Shown piece after piece: positions 1 through 7,536 of a stretch of 64,000 nucleotides of DNA. Location of the stretch: the IMG/VR virus record IMGVR_UViG_3300042090_003221, positions 1 through 64,000 of that record; one strand, 5' to 3'. Origin of the DNA: a virus. Numbering within the stretch: position 1 is the stretch's first letter; every line of letters starts with the position of its first letter. The translations under genes were made by a program, and so were the position numbers. Below the pieces are notes generated by a model. It was not told the origin of the DNA, made no database searches, and saw only the letters and a program-made list of their open reading frames with translations.

Positions 1-318
1 ATGGCTTACGCTTTCGCGGCACACGACCAAAATCTGATCGACACACTTTCCTCGGCAAAGTTCGTAGAAGAACAGGAAAATCACGAGCTTTTTATTACAT
101 TCGCGCACCTGACCGGGCGCGTTTGGTTTTCTGATGGCGTGATGTACTGGAAAACTGGATCTGGTAGCGCCAGCGGGGAGAAACGCGTCAACCCGCAAGA
201 CATCGACCGGTCCGCAGCATCGCTGCTTAACTACGGGCGGGCGGCGGTCAAGAACGAACTTGCCAAGACCGCGAAGCGCGTCATTGCCGACGCTCGCGCT
301 CGGATCGCGCGTCAATGA
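1..318 (+). CDS. Hypothetical early-region protein (possibly 5'-truncated)
   Basis: A 105-residue open frame that starts with ATG at the first base of the window, so the true start could lie upstream. No family recognised. The N-terminal half looks beta-rich (LFITFAHLTGRVWFSDG) and the C-terminal half is a basic helix rich in Ala, Lys and Arg. It overlaps the next gene by four bases (ATGA), so the two are probably translationally coupled in the same early operon. Confidence 0.6.
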   Translation: MAYAFAAHDQNLIDTLSSAKFVEEQENHELFITFAHLTGRVWFSDGVMYWKTGSGSASGEKRVNPQDIDRSAASLLNYGRAAVKNELAKTAKRVIADARARIARQ

Positions 319-497
319 CTTCGGCGTCGTTCATCGCGTGGCGCGAGCGGAACGGCTTCAACGTCGTCGCGGCCTCCCGCGCTCTCGGCTGCTCCCGCCG
401 GGCGATCCAGTCATGGGAAGACGGAAAGACCCGCATCCCGCATTACATCGCGCTCGCGTGTCAGGCCATATCGAACGGCCTGCCGCCGATGGCGTAG
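315..497 (+). CDS. Small helix-turn-helix protein
   Basis: A 60-residue protein whose centre (RALGCSRRAIQSWEDG) fits the second and recognition helices of a Cro/C1-like helix-turn-helix, followed by an IP-x-YIALAC helix typical of small phage regulators. It starts at the ATG overlapping the upstream stop. It may bind DNA as a dimer. Its target is unknown; it is one of several candidates to act on the palindromic operators at 42.4-52.4 kb. Confidence 0.6.
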   Translation: MTSASFIAWRERNGFNVVAASRALGCSRRAIQSWEDGKTRIPHYIALACQAISNGLPPMA

Positions 498-532
498 CCC
501 GCCAAGCGCACAGCCAAGAGGGAGGATGAGAA

Positions 533-961
533 ATGAGCGAAATACCTGACCATATTGTGGAGAATGCTCGCATCGCTAGCGGGCTTCCAGACAACACACA
601 CAACCGAGAGAAGATGCGCGCCGCTTTGGCGGTTGCGGGAGTGATGGCGCAATCCAAGGCGTCCAGAGACGTAATCACCGAACGCGAGCGCCAGAAGACC
701 GTCGAGGGATGGACGCCGGATCATGACGATGATCATGACGACGACGCGCTCTCAAAAGCCGCCGCCTGCTATGCGCTCGCCGGCACAAACCAAGACGAAA
801 GCCTTTATATTCACGGGAGTTGGAAAGGCCTGACGGACCTATTTTGGCCGTGGGACGCGGAATGGTGGAAGCCCAAAGACCGCCGTCGCAATTTGGTCCG
901 CGCTGGGGCGCTCATCCTAGCCGAGATCGAACGCCTAGACCGCACGAGGGACGCTCCATGA
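533..961 (+). CDS. Conserved phage protein of unknown function
   Basis: A 142-residue protein with a shape I recognise from many phage and prophage genes: an E-R-x-R-Q start helix, EGWTPDHDD acid cluster, KAAACYALA helix, then a WPWDAEWWKP segment and a final AGALILAEIERLDR helix. No enzymatic role is known to me. A GAGG-type ribosome site lies just before the ATG. It overlaps the next gene by four bases. Confidence 0.7.
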   Translation: MSEIPDHIVENARIASGLPDNTHNREKMRAALAVAGVMAQSKASRDVITERERQKTVEGWTPDHDDDHDDDALSKAAACYALAGTNQDESLYIHGSWKGLTDLFWPWDAEWWKPKDRRRNLVRAGALILAEIERLDRTRDAP

Positions 962-1209
962 TCGGCCTCGGCTCCATCGCCGGCCTCCGCATCGTCGAGG
1001 ACGCGAGCCTATCCGACCCGGTTGAGGATTGGTCGCGCGTGCGGAGCCCGGCGCGCGCGGCGCGGCGCCGGAGGCGAGGCTTCCCGCAACGCATCGTCAT
1101 CCGGCGCGTGCCGTGGCCGGACGTCTACCGGGTCGGCGACGACATGCTGGTGATGCACCCGGCGACGGCGGCCGCGCTACTCGCCAAAATCGAAAGAATG
1201 GCGCCGTGA
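958..1209 (+). CDS. Small basic hypothetical protein
   Basis: An 83-residue protein; the start chosen is the ATG that overlaps the previous stop (ATGA), matching the coupling used throughout this operon. Residues 28-43 are very Arg-rich, which suggests nucleic-acid binding. The C-terminal half (VYRVGDDMLVMHP) looks like a compact beta-alpha fold. No family recognised. Confidence 0.55.
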   Translation: MIGLGSIAGLRIVEDASLSDPVEDWSRVRSPARAARRRRRGFPQRIVIRRVPWPDVYRVGDDMLVMHPATAAALLAKIERMAP

Positions 1210-1379
1210 GCAACAACCCCGACGACGACAGCCCGACTTGCTCCGTGTGCGGGGGATACCTGACCTACGACTGGCATGCGAGCCGAATGGTCTGTGACGC
1301 CTGCGAAGACGAGCGCGAGGCGCGTGAGGCCGAGATCATGACCGACAATTTCGACCTGTGCCGGGAGCCCGAAGCATGA
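1206..1379 (+). CDS. Small zinc-ribbon protein
   Basis: A 57-residue protein starting at a GTG that overlaps the upstream stop (GTGA). It has two CxxC pairs, CSVC and CDAC, spaced as in a zinc ribbon, then an acidic helix. Such proteins are common in phage early regions, and the role here is unknown. Confidence 0.55.
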   Translation: MSNNPDDDSPTCSVCGGYLTYDWHASRMVCDACEDEREAREAEIMTDNFDLCREPEA

Positions 1380-1615
1380 CGACCGAATGGAAGGACCTCC
1401 CGAAAGAGGTCCTCGAGGACATGGAATGGCTCGGCAGCTTCGGGCCGACGGTGCGCGTCGAGAATCGCGAGCTGAAGGGCCGCGTGGTCGACTCCGACGG
1501 CGAGGTCGGGAAGACCTATCTCGACGCCGGCAGCGCGCGCCGGCTCGCCAAGAGCCTTTGCGCGGCGGCCGATTGGCTCGACGCGCGCGACGAAGCGAGG
1601 CTCGCCGCCGGATGA
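1376..1615 (+). CDS. Hypothetical protein, 79 aa
   Basis: Starts at the ATG that overlaps the previous stop by four bases. The sequence begins with a short acidic segment, has a beta-like middle (PTVRVENRELKGRVVDSDG) and ends in an amphipathic Ala/Arg-rich helix. No family recognised. Confidence 0.55.
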   Translation: MTTEWKDLPKEVLEDMEWLGSFGPTVRVENRELKGRVVDSDGEVGKTYLDAGSARRLAKSLCAAADWLDARDEARLAAG

Positions 1616-1839
1616 CGTTCGGCTTCCCATTCGATCAGGAATCCTCGACGTGCCCGCGCTGCGGAAAACCGGTGGCTTGGAAATGGGCGACCGGCCCGCG
1701 CGGCGGGTTCGTCAGCGAGCCGCACAACGCGCTGATCGCCGACTGCGTCTATCACGCCGAGTGCTGGGACGCCCTGGTCGCCGAGCACCCGCCGGGCGAA
1801 CCGGCGCCGACCGAATACAAGCCCGAAGAGGATTTTTGA
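1612..1839 (+). CDS. Small zinc-binding hypothetical protein
   Basis: A 75-residue protein coupled to the gene before it by an ATGA overlap. CPRC near the N-terminus and a later HAEC could form a Cys3His zinc site. The tail is Pro/Glu-rich. No function can be assigned. Confidence 0.55.
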   Translation: MTFGFPFDQESSTCPRCGKPVAWKWATGPRGGFVSEPHNALIADCVYHAECWDALVAEHPPGEPAPTEYKPEEDF

Positions 1840-1840
1840 C

Positions 1841-2137
1841 ATGACCGGAGCCTGGGGCGACCCTGAGGACCTTATCGCCGATCGCGAGCAGGAATTGCAC
1901 GAGCGGGCGGCCGGGCCGTCCGCGCCGAGCTCCCCGATCACGGACGCTATCGGCGACAACGAGCTCCTGCGCCGCGCCGTGCATCACGCGATCCGCCGCA
2001 GAGGCAAGAGTCGCTCTCAGATGAATTGGGTCAGCATCATGGAGACGTTCGCGCTCGGCTCCACGGCCACGCACGAGCTCTGCCACCGGTTCGGGGTCGA
2101 CCCCGACGGGAAGGGCTTGCCCGGGGGCGCGTCATGA
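1841..2137 (+). CDS. Hypothetical protein, 98 aa
   Basis: Follows the previous stop by one base. The N-terminal half is acidic and probably flexible; the C-terminal half is helical (ELLRRAVHHAIRRRGKSR) and ends in a segment seen in small phage proteins (HELCHRFGVDPDG). No family recognised. It overlaps the next gene by four bases. Confidence 0.55.
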   Translation: MTGAWGDPEDLIADREQELHERAAGPSAPSSPITDAIGDNELLRRAVHHAIRRRGKSRSQMNWVSIMETFALGSTATHELCHRFGVDPDGKGLPGGAS

Positions 2138-2607
2138 CGCCCTTGACGCCCGCAGACTTCCCGCTTTTGGCGATCGGCGCCTGCGTCTACCGGCGCACGC
2201 TCTCGAGCCCGCTGTTCACAGCGCTGTCGGCGGAGATCGCCGCCGACCTTGCGTTCCGGCTGAACAGTCAGGAGTGCGAATACAAGCGTCTTGCCAGCAA
2301 GGCGCGTGCGGAGGCCGAACGCGAGCGCGACGAGGCGAGGGTCAGCGAAGCAAATCTCCGTACGGCGTCTATAAGGTGCGGAAATGCTTTGTCCGAGGCG
2401 CGCGCCTCAAACGCCGCCCTCTCCGGGCTACTGAAAAGGGCGGGGGAGGCGATGATGGCAGCTATTGCAGACCTCAGTTTGTGGTCGGAGCAAGAGACGG
2501 GCGAAAGGATCAACAACCCGGGATGGAACGCCATTCTCTGCGAGATAGAGGCGGCGACATACGCGAAAACCGCCCCGCCGCCGGGTGAGGGCGACGGGGC
2601 GGCATAA
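2134..2607 (+). CDS. Coiled-coil hypothetical protein
   Basis: A 157-residue protein starting at the overlapping ATG. A hydrophobic N-terminal stretch (about residues 8-35) precedes a long charged coiled coil (about 45-110) and a C-terminal segment with WSEQETGERINNPGW. This is the last gene of the left + cluster; transcription converges with the lysis-side genes that end at 2624. Confidence 0.6.
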   Translation: MTPLTPADFPLLAIGACVYRRTLSSPLFTALSAEIAADLAFRLNSQECEYKRLASKARAEAERERDEARVSEANLRTASIRCGNALSEARASNAALSGLLKRAGEAMMAAIADLSLWSEQETGERINNPGWNAILCEIEAATYAKTAPPPGEGDGAA

Positions 2608-2623
2608 AGTGAGGGGCGAACGA

Positions 2624-2773
2624 TCAGCTGTGCGAAGCGACGTCCGCCAGCATGCCCGCCATGAACAGGACGGCGAGCCCGAGCCCGGCGAGGCGCAGCG
2701 CGCTCGCGATGAGCGCGGTGACGATGATGACGCGGAGCTGCACCCGCGACCTCAACCGAAAAGCGCTTTCCAT
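2624..2773 (-). CDS. Small single-pass membrane protein
   Basis: A 49-residue frame with a basic N-terminus (FRLRSRVQLR) and one or two hydrophobic stretches (VIIVTALIASALRLAG and GLAVLFMAGML). It starts inside the 3' end of the gene at 2752, overlapping it by 22 bases, which suggests coupling. Size, topology and position at the end of a lysis-type cluster suit a spanin or holin accessory, but there is no lipobox and no firm family match. Confidence 0.4.
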   Translation of the reverse strand: MESAFRLRSRVQLRVIIVTALIASALRLAGLGLAVLFMAGMLADVASHS

Positions 2774-3093
2774 AATACCTCCGGAGTCACCTTGCCTTTG
2801 ATCATCAAGACGACCCCGATCAAAGCGCCGAGTGCATAGAGGGCGTTTCGGCCAAGAGTCGCGACCGACCCCATGGCCGAGACGCCGCGCCAGATCCGGA
2901 TCAGATCGGTTAGGACCAAGAGGTCGTCCTCGGAGAAAGTCGGCGCTGAGTGAGAGACCGGCGTGCCGGCTGACCTCAGAGCGTCTGCTTCCGCGCGCGG
3001 GATGAGAACGAAACCGCCGCCAGCGACCGCGTCCTCAAGTTTCTTGATGACCGACGAATCCAATCCAGAGCGCCTTTCGGGCTGGAGAGACAC
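2752..3093 (-). CDS. Hypothetical membrane protein with C-terminal anchor
   Basis: A 113-residue protein starting with GTG that overlaps the upstream TAG by one base. The first 70 residues are soluble and helical (SSVIKKLEDAVAGGG); a hydrophobic segment near the C-terminus (ALYALGALIGVVLMIKG) should cross the membrane. It belongs to a run of small membrane proteins around the lysis genes. Function unknown. Confidence 0.6.
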   Translation of the reverse strand: MSLQPERRSGLDSSVIKKLEDAVAGGGFVLIPRAEADALRSAGTPVSHSAPTFSEDDLLVLTDLIRIWRGVSAMGSVATLGRNALYALGALIGVVLMIKGKVTPEVLWKALFG

Positions 3094-3569
3094 TATTCGC
3101 CTCCGATGGCGCCGGAGGGGTTGTCGACGGGCTGCGCCTTGGGGAACCCGTGCGACCAGTCCGCCCCCGAGATAGCAGGCCCGGTGCTTGTCGCGAAGAA
3201 GCTGGGATTCGAGCTGAACAGAATCTTGCCGCCGTCATAGGCCAGCTTCAGCACGAAGAGGGCCGTCGCGATCAGTCCGGCCGCCGGAATGAAGGGGGCG
3301 ATGAGCGCGGCGACCTGCTCGGTGACGTCGAGGTCGTTGTCGACGTCACCGAAGTCGGTGATCAGCTTGTTGAAACCCTCGCCGAGCTTGGAGCCCTCAA
3401 GCGCCTTCGACGTGGTGACAAGCTGGCCGAACGTGATCTTGACGCCATCGAGCGTCGCAACGACAGCGCCTGCCGCCGGAGCGCCGGGCGTGACGATTCC
3501 GGTCGCGGCCTGCAAGCCCGCACGGGCAACGTTCAGCGCCTCGTTTTCGATAGTGCCTAAAATGCTCAT
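3093..3569 (-). CDS. Hypothetical protein with hydrophobic segment
   Basis: A 158-residue protein, rich in Ala, Gly and Val. The centre (AALIAPFIPAAGLIATALFV) is hydrophobic enough for a membrane segment. A GAGGGTG-type ribosome site precedes the ATG. The 3' end overlaps the next gene. No family recognised; the setting suggests a structural or lysis-associated membrane role. Confidence 0.6.
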   Translation of the reverse strand: MSILGTIENEALNVARAGLQAATGIVTPGAPAAGAVVATLDGVKITFGQLVTTSKALEGSKLGEGFNKLITDFGDVDNDLDVTEQVAALIAPFIPAAGLIATALFVLKLAYDGGKILFSSNPSFFATSTGPAISGADWSHGFPKAQPVDNPSGAIGGE

Positions 3570-3573
3570 GTTA

Positions 3574-4206
3574 TCACCCTCTTACGAGATGGAACTGACC
3601 AGCGAAGTCTTCGACAAGCGCGCTGCAGGCGTCCGTCCAGTCGCCGCAATCCGCGTGGACGCCCCCGCACGGAAGCGGGCGGATTCCGGGGTCGTGGAAG
3701 TGGCCTGTGATGACGCCGGCGGCGCCTTCCGCGCGCGCGAGCGCGGACAGTTTCGCGGCGAACTGGCCGCCGGTGGCGAGCCGATTCACGACGCGGGTGG
3801 CGGCGTGCGGCGCGACATAGCGCGCATAAGATCCGAGCCAGGGCAGCGGCCCAAGCAGCGAGCGGTCTAATTCATCGCCGTGCGTGACGACATAGCGGCG
3901 ACCGTCGGCGGCGTCGTGGATTGCTCGCAAGCAGATCTCGACGTGTCCGAATTGGCCGATGAAGCGCCGGAACAGCGCGTCATGGTTGCCGGGCGCGTAA
4001 ATTATCCGAGGCGCGCAGGCGAGCCCGCGAAGAGTGTCGATCAGCTCCGCGGCGCGCAGCGCGTGGAGCCCGTCAAACAAGTCGCCGACGATGTAGAGCA
4101 TCCAGGCGGGATTGTTCGCGAGCCATGCGCGCAGGCGCTTGGTCTTGCTGGCGCGGGCTCCTATGTGGACGTCCGAAACGAACGCCGCGCGCCAGCGGGG
4201 GGTCAC
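3574..4206 (-). CDS. LpxH-like calcineurin-family phosphoesterase
   Basis: A 210-residue metallophosphoesterase. The family metal site is complete: SDVHIG (D12, H14), GDLFD (D42, D45), GNHD (N74, H75), THGDELD (H109, D111) and GHFH (H169, H171). Order and spacing resemble UDP-2,3-diacylglucosamine hydrolases (LpxH), which cleave a pyrophosphate in lipid A synthesis, but several other phosphoesterases share these motifs. The GTG start overlaps the lipoprotein stop by four bases. Nearby GT21-like and lipoprotein genes support an envelope role, by inference. Confidence 0.85.
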   Translation of the reverse strand: MTPRWRAAFVSDVHIGARASKTKRLRAWLANNPAWMLYIVGDLFDGLHALRAAELIDTLRGLACAPRIIYAPGNHDALFRRFIGQFGHVEICLRAIHDAADGRRYVVTHGDELDRSLLGPLPWLGSYARYVAPHAATRVVNRLATGGQFAAKLSALARAEGAAGVITGHFHDPGIRPLPCGGVHADCGDWTDACSALVEDFAGQFHLVRG

Positions 4207-4574
4207 TTGACCGCGGTCGACAAGGTTGTCGCGGTCGGCGGCACGGTGACGGCGGAGCCGGCGATCTCGCCGCCGAGCGACAAGCAGAGATCCTCGGAGA
4301 TGACATAAACGACGCCGGTGTCGGTCGCGACCATGGCGTTGCCCACGTTCATTTGAGCCTTGAGCTGCGCCTGGACAGTCGACGCGAGACCGGAGAGCGA
4401 GCCGAGACCGCAGACGAAACCTTGCGTGAATGCATTGACGTTGGTGGCCGCCTGCGTTGCCTGTTTGGACGAAAGCGCGCCGGTGACATCATTGATGCCG
4501 GCGGTGACCTGGGCGCATCCGGCAGCGCCGAGAGACCCCGCGAGCGCGGCGGCGAGCGCGATCTTGTGGAACAT
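4203..4574 (-). CDS. Small lipoprotein
   Basis: A 123-residue protein with a signal peptide and lipobox (LAGSLGAAGC, lipidated Cys at residue 20). The ATG chosen has GGAGA six bases upstream and gives a normal signal length. The mature part is Ala/Thr/Ser-rich with two Cys. It is coupled by GTGA overlap to the phosphoesterase. It could be a superinfection-exclusion or spanin-like lipoprotein; nothing in the sequence decides this. Confidence 0.7.
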   Translation of the reverse strand: MFHKIALAAALAGSLGAAGCAQVTAGINDVTGALSSKQATQAATNVNAFTQGFVCGLGSLSGLASTVQAQLKAQMNVGNAMVATDTGVVYVISEDLCLSLGGEIAGSAVTVPPTATTLSTAVK

Positions 4575-4588
4575 GATGAATCTCCATG

Positions 4589-4612
4589 AAAAAACCCGGC
4601 ACAAGGGCCGGG
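4589..4612 (-). terminator. Rho-independent terminator (leftward)
   Basis: Read on the minus strand, a six-base-pair stem CCCGGC/GCCGGG with a six-base loop is followed directly by six T. It lies just before the lipoprotein gene, so it should stop leftward transcripts crossing the HicAB insert and would require a separate promoter, or readthrough, for the lipoprotein and phosphoesterase. Confidence 0.6.
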
Positions 4613-4629
4613 AGGTTGCGGAACTGACC

Positions 4630-4666
4630 TTGACAGCTGAGATAAAATGCGCCTATATTGGCGCAT
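4630..4666 (+). promoter_or_regulatory. hicAB promoter with overlapping inverted repeat
   Basis: TTGACA (4630-4635), an 18-base spacer and TATATT (4654-4659) form a strong sigma70-type promoter. A perfect inverted repeat, ATGCGCC-TATATT-GGCGCAT (4647-4666), covers the -10 box and runs into the hicA start codon. HicB antitoxins usually repress their own promoter, so this is the likely operator. Confidence 0.75.
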
Positions 4667-4859
4667 GACGCAGGAGCTGACCAGAGCCAAGATCGTCGCC
4701 CGCTTGGAGCGGGAGGGCTGGGCGAAGGAGGGCGGCTCCAAGCACGAGAAGTTCGGCAACGCCGCCAAGCCCGGGATCAAGATCATGGTTCCGAGACACA
4801 AGACCCTGACGCCCGGCGTCGCTCGCAACATCGCTAAGGCCGCCGGCTGGACGGCTTAA
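4665..4859 (+). CDS. hicA: HicA-type mRNA interferase toxin
   Basis: A 64-residue protein with the HicA double-stranded-RNA-binding-like fold signature: KIVARLEREGW, a G-S-K-H-E motif carrying the catalytic His, and a final P-x-HKTLTPGVARNIAKAAG segment. HicA cleaves mRNA and arrests growth until bound by HicB. The ATG at 4665 lies almost at the expected transcription start, so translation may be leaderless; in-frame alternatives upstream would lie inside the promoter. The pair sits on the + strand inside a minus-strand cluster, consistent with transfer. Confidence 0.9.
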   Translation: MTQELTRAKIVARLEREGWAKEGGSKHEKFGNAAKPGIKIMVPRHKTLTPGVARNIAKAAGWTA

Positions 4860-4869
4860 AGGAGGTCAA

Positions 4870-5277
4870 ATGGCTCGATATTTCGCGGTTCTGGACGGAA
4901 AGCCGGGGGCCTTCGGGATCTCGGTTCCTGATTTGCCGGGATGCACCGCAATGGGTCACGACGAAGACGAGGCTTATCGCAACGCCATCGAAGCGGTTGG
5001 TGAATGGGTGCGTGATGCGCGCGAAAGCGGGGCCGCGCCTCCCGAACCTCGCCCTCTTGCCGCGATCCGCCGCGACGCGGAAGTGATCGAAACTCTAGCT
5101 GAAGGCGGCGCCTTCATCTCCGTCCCGCTCATCATCGAAAGCGGCCGCCCCGCGAAGGCCAATCTTTCGTTGGACTCCGGATTGCTCGACGCGATCGATG
5201 ACGCTGCGCGCGAAAGCGGGCTGACCCGATCGGGTTTCATCGCCTCAGCGGTGCGCGCGAAGATCGTACAAGCCTGA
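4870..5277 (+). CDS. hicB: HicB-type antitoxin
   Basis: A 135-residue antitoxin. The N-terminal domain has the partially degraded RNase-H-like HicB core (FGISVPDLPGCTAMGHDEDEA), and the C-terminal part (ANLSLDSGLLDAIDDAARES, then GLTRSGFIASAVRAKI) is a ribbon-helix-helix DNA-binding domain. A strong AAAGGAGG site precedes the ATG, which favours antitoxin excess. It should neutralise HicA and repress the promoter at 4630. The 173 bases between its stop and 5451 show no recognisable element. Confidence 0.92.
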   Translation: MARYFAVLDGKPGAFGISVPDLPGCTAMGHDEDEAYRNAIEAVGEWVRDARESGAAPPEPRPLAAIRRDAEVIETLAEGGAFISVPLIIESGRPAKANLSLDSGLLDAIDDAARESGLTRSGFIASAVRAKIVQA

Positions 5278-5450
5278 TCGCCCGTTGCGAGGCTCCGGTT
5301 GCCGTGGTAGAGCGCCGGCGCGCGGCGGAAGTGGGTGAAGCCGGCCCTTAACGGGGAGGCTTGCGTCCTGTTCAACTCAGGAGCCGCAGGGTCTGATCAA
5401 CCCGCGCGCGAGAGACGCTCGGCCCTTTCAGGCGCCGGGCGTTTCGCTTT

Positions 5451-6008
5451 TCAGGCCGCCATCGCCGTGAATTCGACGTCGGACACCGCGACGGGGTCGC
5501 GCCCACGCTCGGTCAGAAGCCAATCGCCGGGCTTCAGATAGATCGGCTTGAACCCGCGGCCGTACTGCCCGTCGACGACGCGGATCTCGATGCGCGGCGG
5601 CAGCGGATTCGTCCAGCCCTCGGCGGCGAGGAAATCGACGAACGTTTCAACCAGCGCGGCGTCGGCGCGATCGAGATAAACGGCGTGGTGATCTCGCTTG
5701 ATGCTCGCTTCCGACTTCACGCTCCAGAACGCGAACGGGTAGACCTGACGCCAGTATTTGGAGCCGTCCTGACGCGTGATTCCGAGGCCGGAACACATGA
5801 AATCGAGCTTCTCTGGAGCGGACGTTTCGCGCACCCTCGCGTCGATCCAGTTATGCGGATGCAGATCAGCGTACGTGAAGTAGACAAGGCCACGGTCCGC
5901 GCTCCAATGCACTTCCGGGCGGCAAACATGCGAGCCTTCGAGAATTATGCGGACATCGCCCGCCCACTGCTCGGCCTCGATCTCGCGTTTGATGACAACT
6001 TTGGTCAA
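5451..6008 (-). CDS. Conserved phage hypothetical protein
   Basis: A 185-residue protein starting at a TTG that overlaps the glycosyltransferase stop by four bases (TTGA). The C-terminus (KPGDWLLTERGRDPVAVSD) resembles a segment common to small phage proteins found near lysis genes. The middle carries two Trp/Tyr-rich beta-like stretches. No enzymatic motif seen. Confidence 0.6.
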   Translation of the reverse strand: MTKVVIKREIEAEQWAGDVRIILEGSHVCRPEVHWSADRGLVYFTYADLHPHNWIDARVRETSAPEKLDFMCSGLGITRQDGSKYWRQVYPFAFWSVKSEASIKRDHHAVYLDRADAALVETFVDFLAAEGWTNPLPPRIEIRVVDGQYGRGFKPIYLKPGDWLLTERGRDPVAVSDVEFTAMAA

Positions 6009-7123
6009 AGCCCGTCCTTTCGGTTGATGTTCAGAGCCCGAGACCCTCGCTTCTCAGCTGTCATCGATGTCCCGCGCCATTCGAACCCGGCCCCGGCCCA
6101 AGCTGCACACCAAAGGACAGGCAAGAGGGCATCGCGCGCGAGCAGCGCAGGAAGCGCCCAGGCGCCGAACGGCCAGTGATTTTCAAAGGCGAGCGCGACC
6201 TCGACGAGATACCAAAGCGTAGCGACGAGCAGCGCCGCCATGGGGCCGCCATCGGCCCCGGCGGCTACGATCGGCAGGAGCGCGCTCGTCAAAATTTCCG
6301 GCAAAAAAGCCGCCGGAAAAGTCGTTCTCCGCAGTCGCGCCCAACGGACCTGCCGGCGCCAGACCTCGCGCACCGCGCGCTCATCGAGCGGCTGCTCCGA
6401 CGCGCGGTCGGCGAGATGAACCTTGAGCCCGAGGCCGCGCACGAGCTTGGTCAGCGCAGCGTCTTCGGCCGGCTCCGAGGCGAGCGTTGCGATTCCGCCG
6501 CCGCGCTCGATGATGTCCCGGCGCGAAAACAAGCACTTGCCTTGTGCGAAACCAAACCCGACCGCGTCCGCGGCGTACTGCCAGCGCGCCTGATAAGTGT
6601 TGAGGAAGGCGCATTCGAGGTTGGCGCCGAACCCGCGCGGCCTCGATCCGAACGCCGGCGCGGTCACCGCGCCCGTCGACCCCTCTTCCCAAGCATCGAA
6701 GAGACGCTCGATATGGTCGCGCGGGAGAAGGACGTTGGAGTCGACGAAGCAGATCCAGGCATGGCGCGCAGCCGCGTAGCCGCGGACCATGTTGCGCAAT
6801 TTCGGATTGGCGTAAGCGCCAAGGTCGCCGATGAGGAGCTGAGCGGGAGCGCCCTGCGCATCACGCACGGCTTCCCGCACGAGCGTTATCACGGGATCGT
6901 CGCTTTGCGCAACACAGAAAATGACCTCATATTCACCGTCGAGGCGCAGCGCTGCGCGGAGCGTCTCGAAGGAGTGCGGCTCGGCGCCGCAAAGCGGGAT
7001 GATGAGCGAGACCGGCCCAGGAACCCCACCGCGCCCGCGCGGAGGCGACGCCGCACAGAGCGCGCTGACGTAGTGCGCCGCCAGCGAGGCGGCCGCGAAG
7101 ACGGAGGGGAAGGGGGCCAGCAT
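6005..7123 (-). CDS. GT2-superfamily glycosyltransferase, GT21 (ceramide glucosyltransferase)-like
   Basis: A 372-residue inverting glycosyltransferase. It has an N-terminal hydrophobic segment, a nucleotide-sugar fold beginning PVSLIIPLCG, a DxD-type motif in FVDSN (D128), an ED pair (E220, D221) and the family motif RRQVRW (about 256-261), then two or three C-terminal membrane segments. This arrangement matches GT21 enzymes, which move a sugar onto a lipid acceptor at the membrane. In a phage it may alter the host surface after infection. The start chosen is the ATG before the hydrophobic segment. Confidence 0.8.
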   Translation of the reverse strand: MLAPFPSVFAAASLAAHYVSALCAASPPRGRGGVPGPVSLIIPLCGAEPHSFETLRAALRLDGEYEVIFCVAQSDDPVITLVREAVRDAQGAPAQLLIGDLGAYANPKLRNMVRGYAAARHAWICFVDSNVLLPRDHIERLFDAWEEGSTGAVTAPAFGSRPRGFGANLECAFLNTYQARWQYAADAVGFGFAQGKCLFSRRDIIERGGGIATLASEPAEDAALTKLVRGLGLKVHLADRASEQPLDERAVREVWRRQVRWARLRRTTFPAAFLPEILTSALLPIVAAGADGGPMAALLVATLWYLVEVALAFENHWPFGAWALPALLARDALLPVLWCAAWAGAGFEWRGTSMTAEKRGSRALNINRKDGL

Positions 7124-7127
7124 AGCG

Positions 7128-7523
7128 TCAGGCCGCCTTGGCGGCCGCCGCCGGCGCGGCAGCCATGAGCTTCCCGAGTTCGCCGGCGACCATGACCGCG
7201 ACATGCGAGGGCGTCAGCCCGGCGGCGTCGAGCGCCTCCGGCATAGCCGTGATGATGCGCGAGGCCGCCGAGGCGACCATGGAGTTGCCGATGGTAATCG
7301 CGGCGCCGGCGAGGTTGTTGGCGTCGGCGGCGATCATCGCGCCAGCTTCGGCCTGCGCGGCGCGCGTCACTCGGTCGAGCGCGCCTTGCGCGAGCTTTCT
7401 ATGGGTCAAGCGGGAAAACTGCGCGGCAGCCCAAGTGAAGCCGGCGGCGATCACGACGGCGGAGACCTGAATCGCAACCGGCGCGAGCGCGGTGGCGAGC
7501 GGTGCGAGAGAGACATCAGTCAT
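7128..7523 (-). CDS. Holin-like membrane protein
   Basis: A 131-residue protein with one N-terminal membrane segment (VAIQVSAVVIAAGFTWAAA) followed by a charged, helical cytoplasmic domain. This resembles the single-pass LLH-type phage holins in size and topology, and it sits in the lysis cluster with an amidase. The identification rests on topology and context, not on a sure family match. Confidence 0.5.
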   Translation of the reverse strand: MTDVSLAPLATALAPVAIQVSAVVIAAGFTWAAAQFSRLTHRKLAQGALDRVTRAAQAEAGAMIAADANNLAGAAITIGNSMVASAASRIITAMPEALDAAGLTPSHVAVMVAGELGKLMAAAPAAAAKAA

Positions 7524-7536
7524 AAGATCTGCTCCT

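Noticed and set aside
2585-2839. A + strand frame following the left early cluster
   Set aside because: Charged low-complexity translation, overlapping the minus-strand membrane protein genes; no ribosome site.
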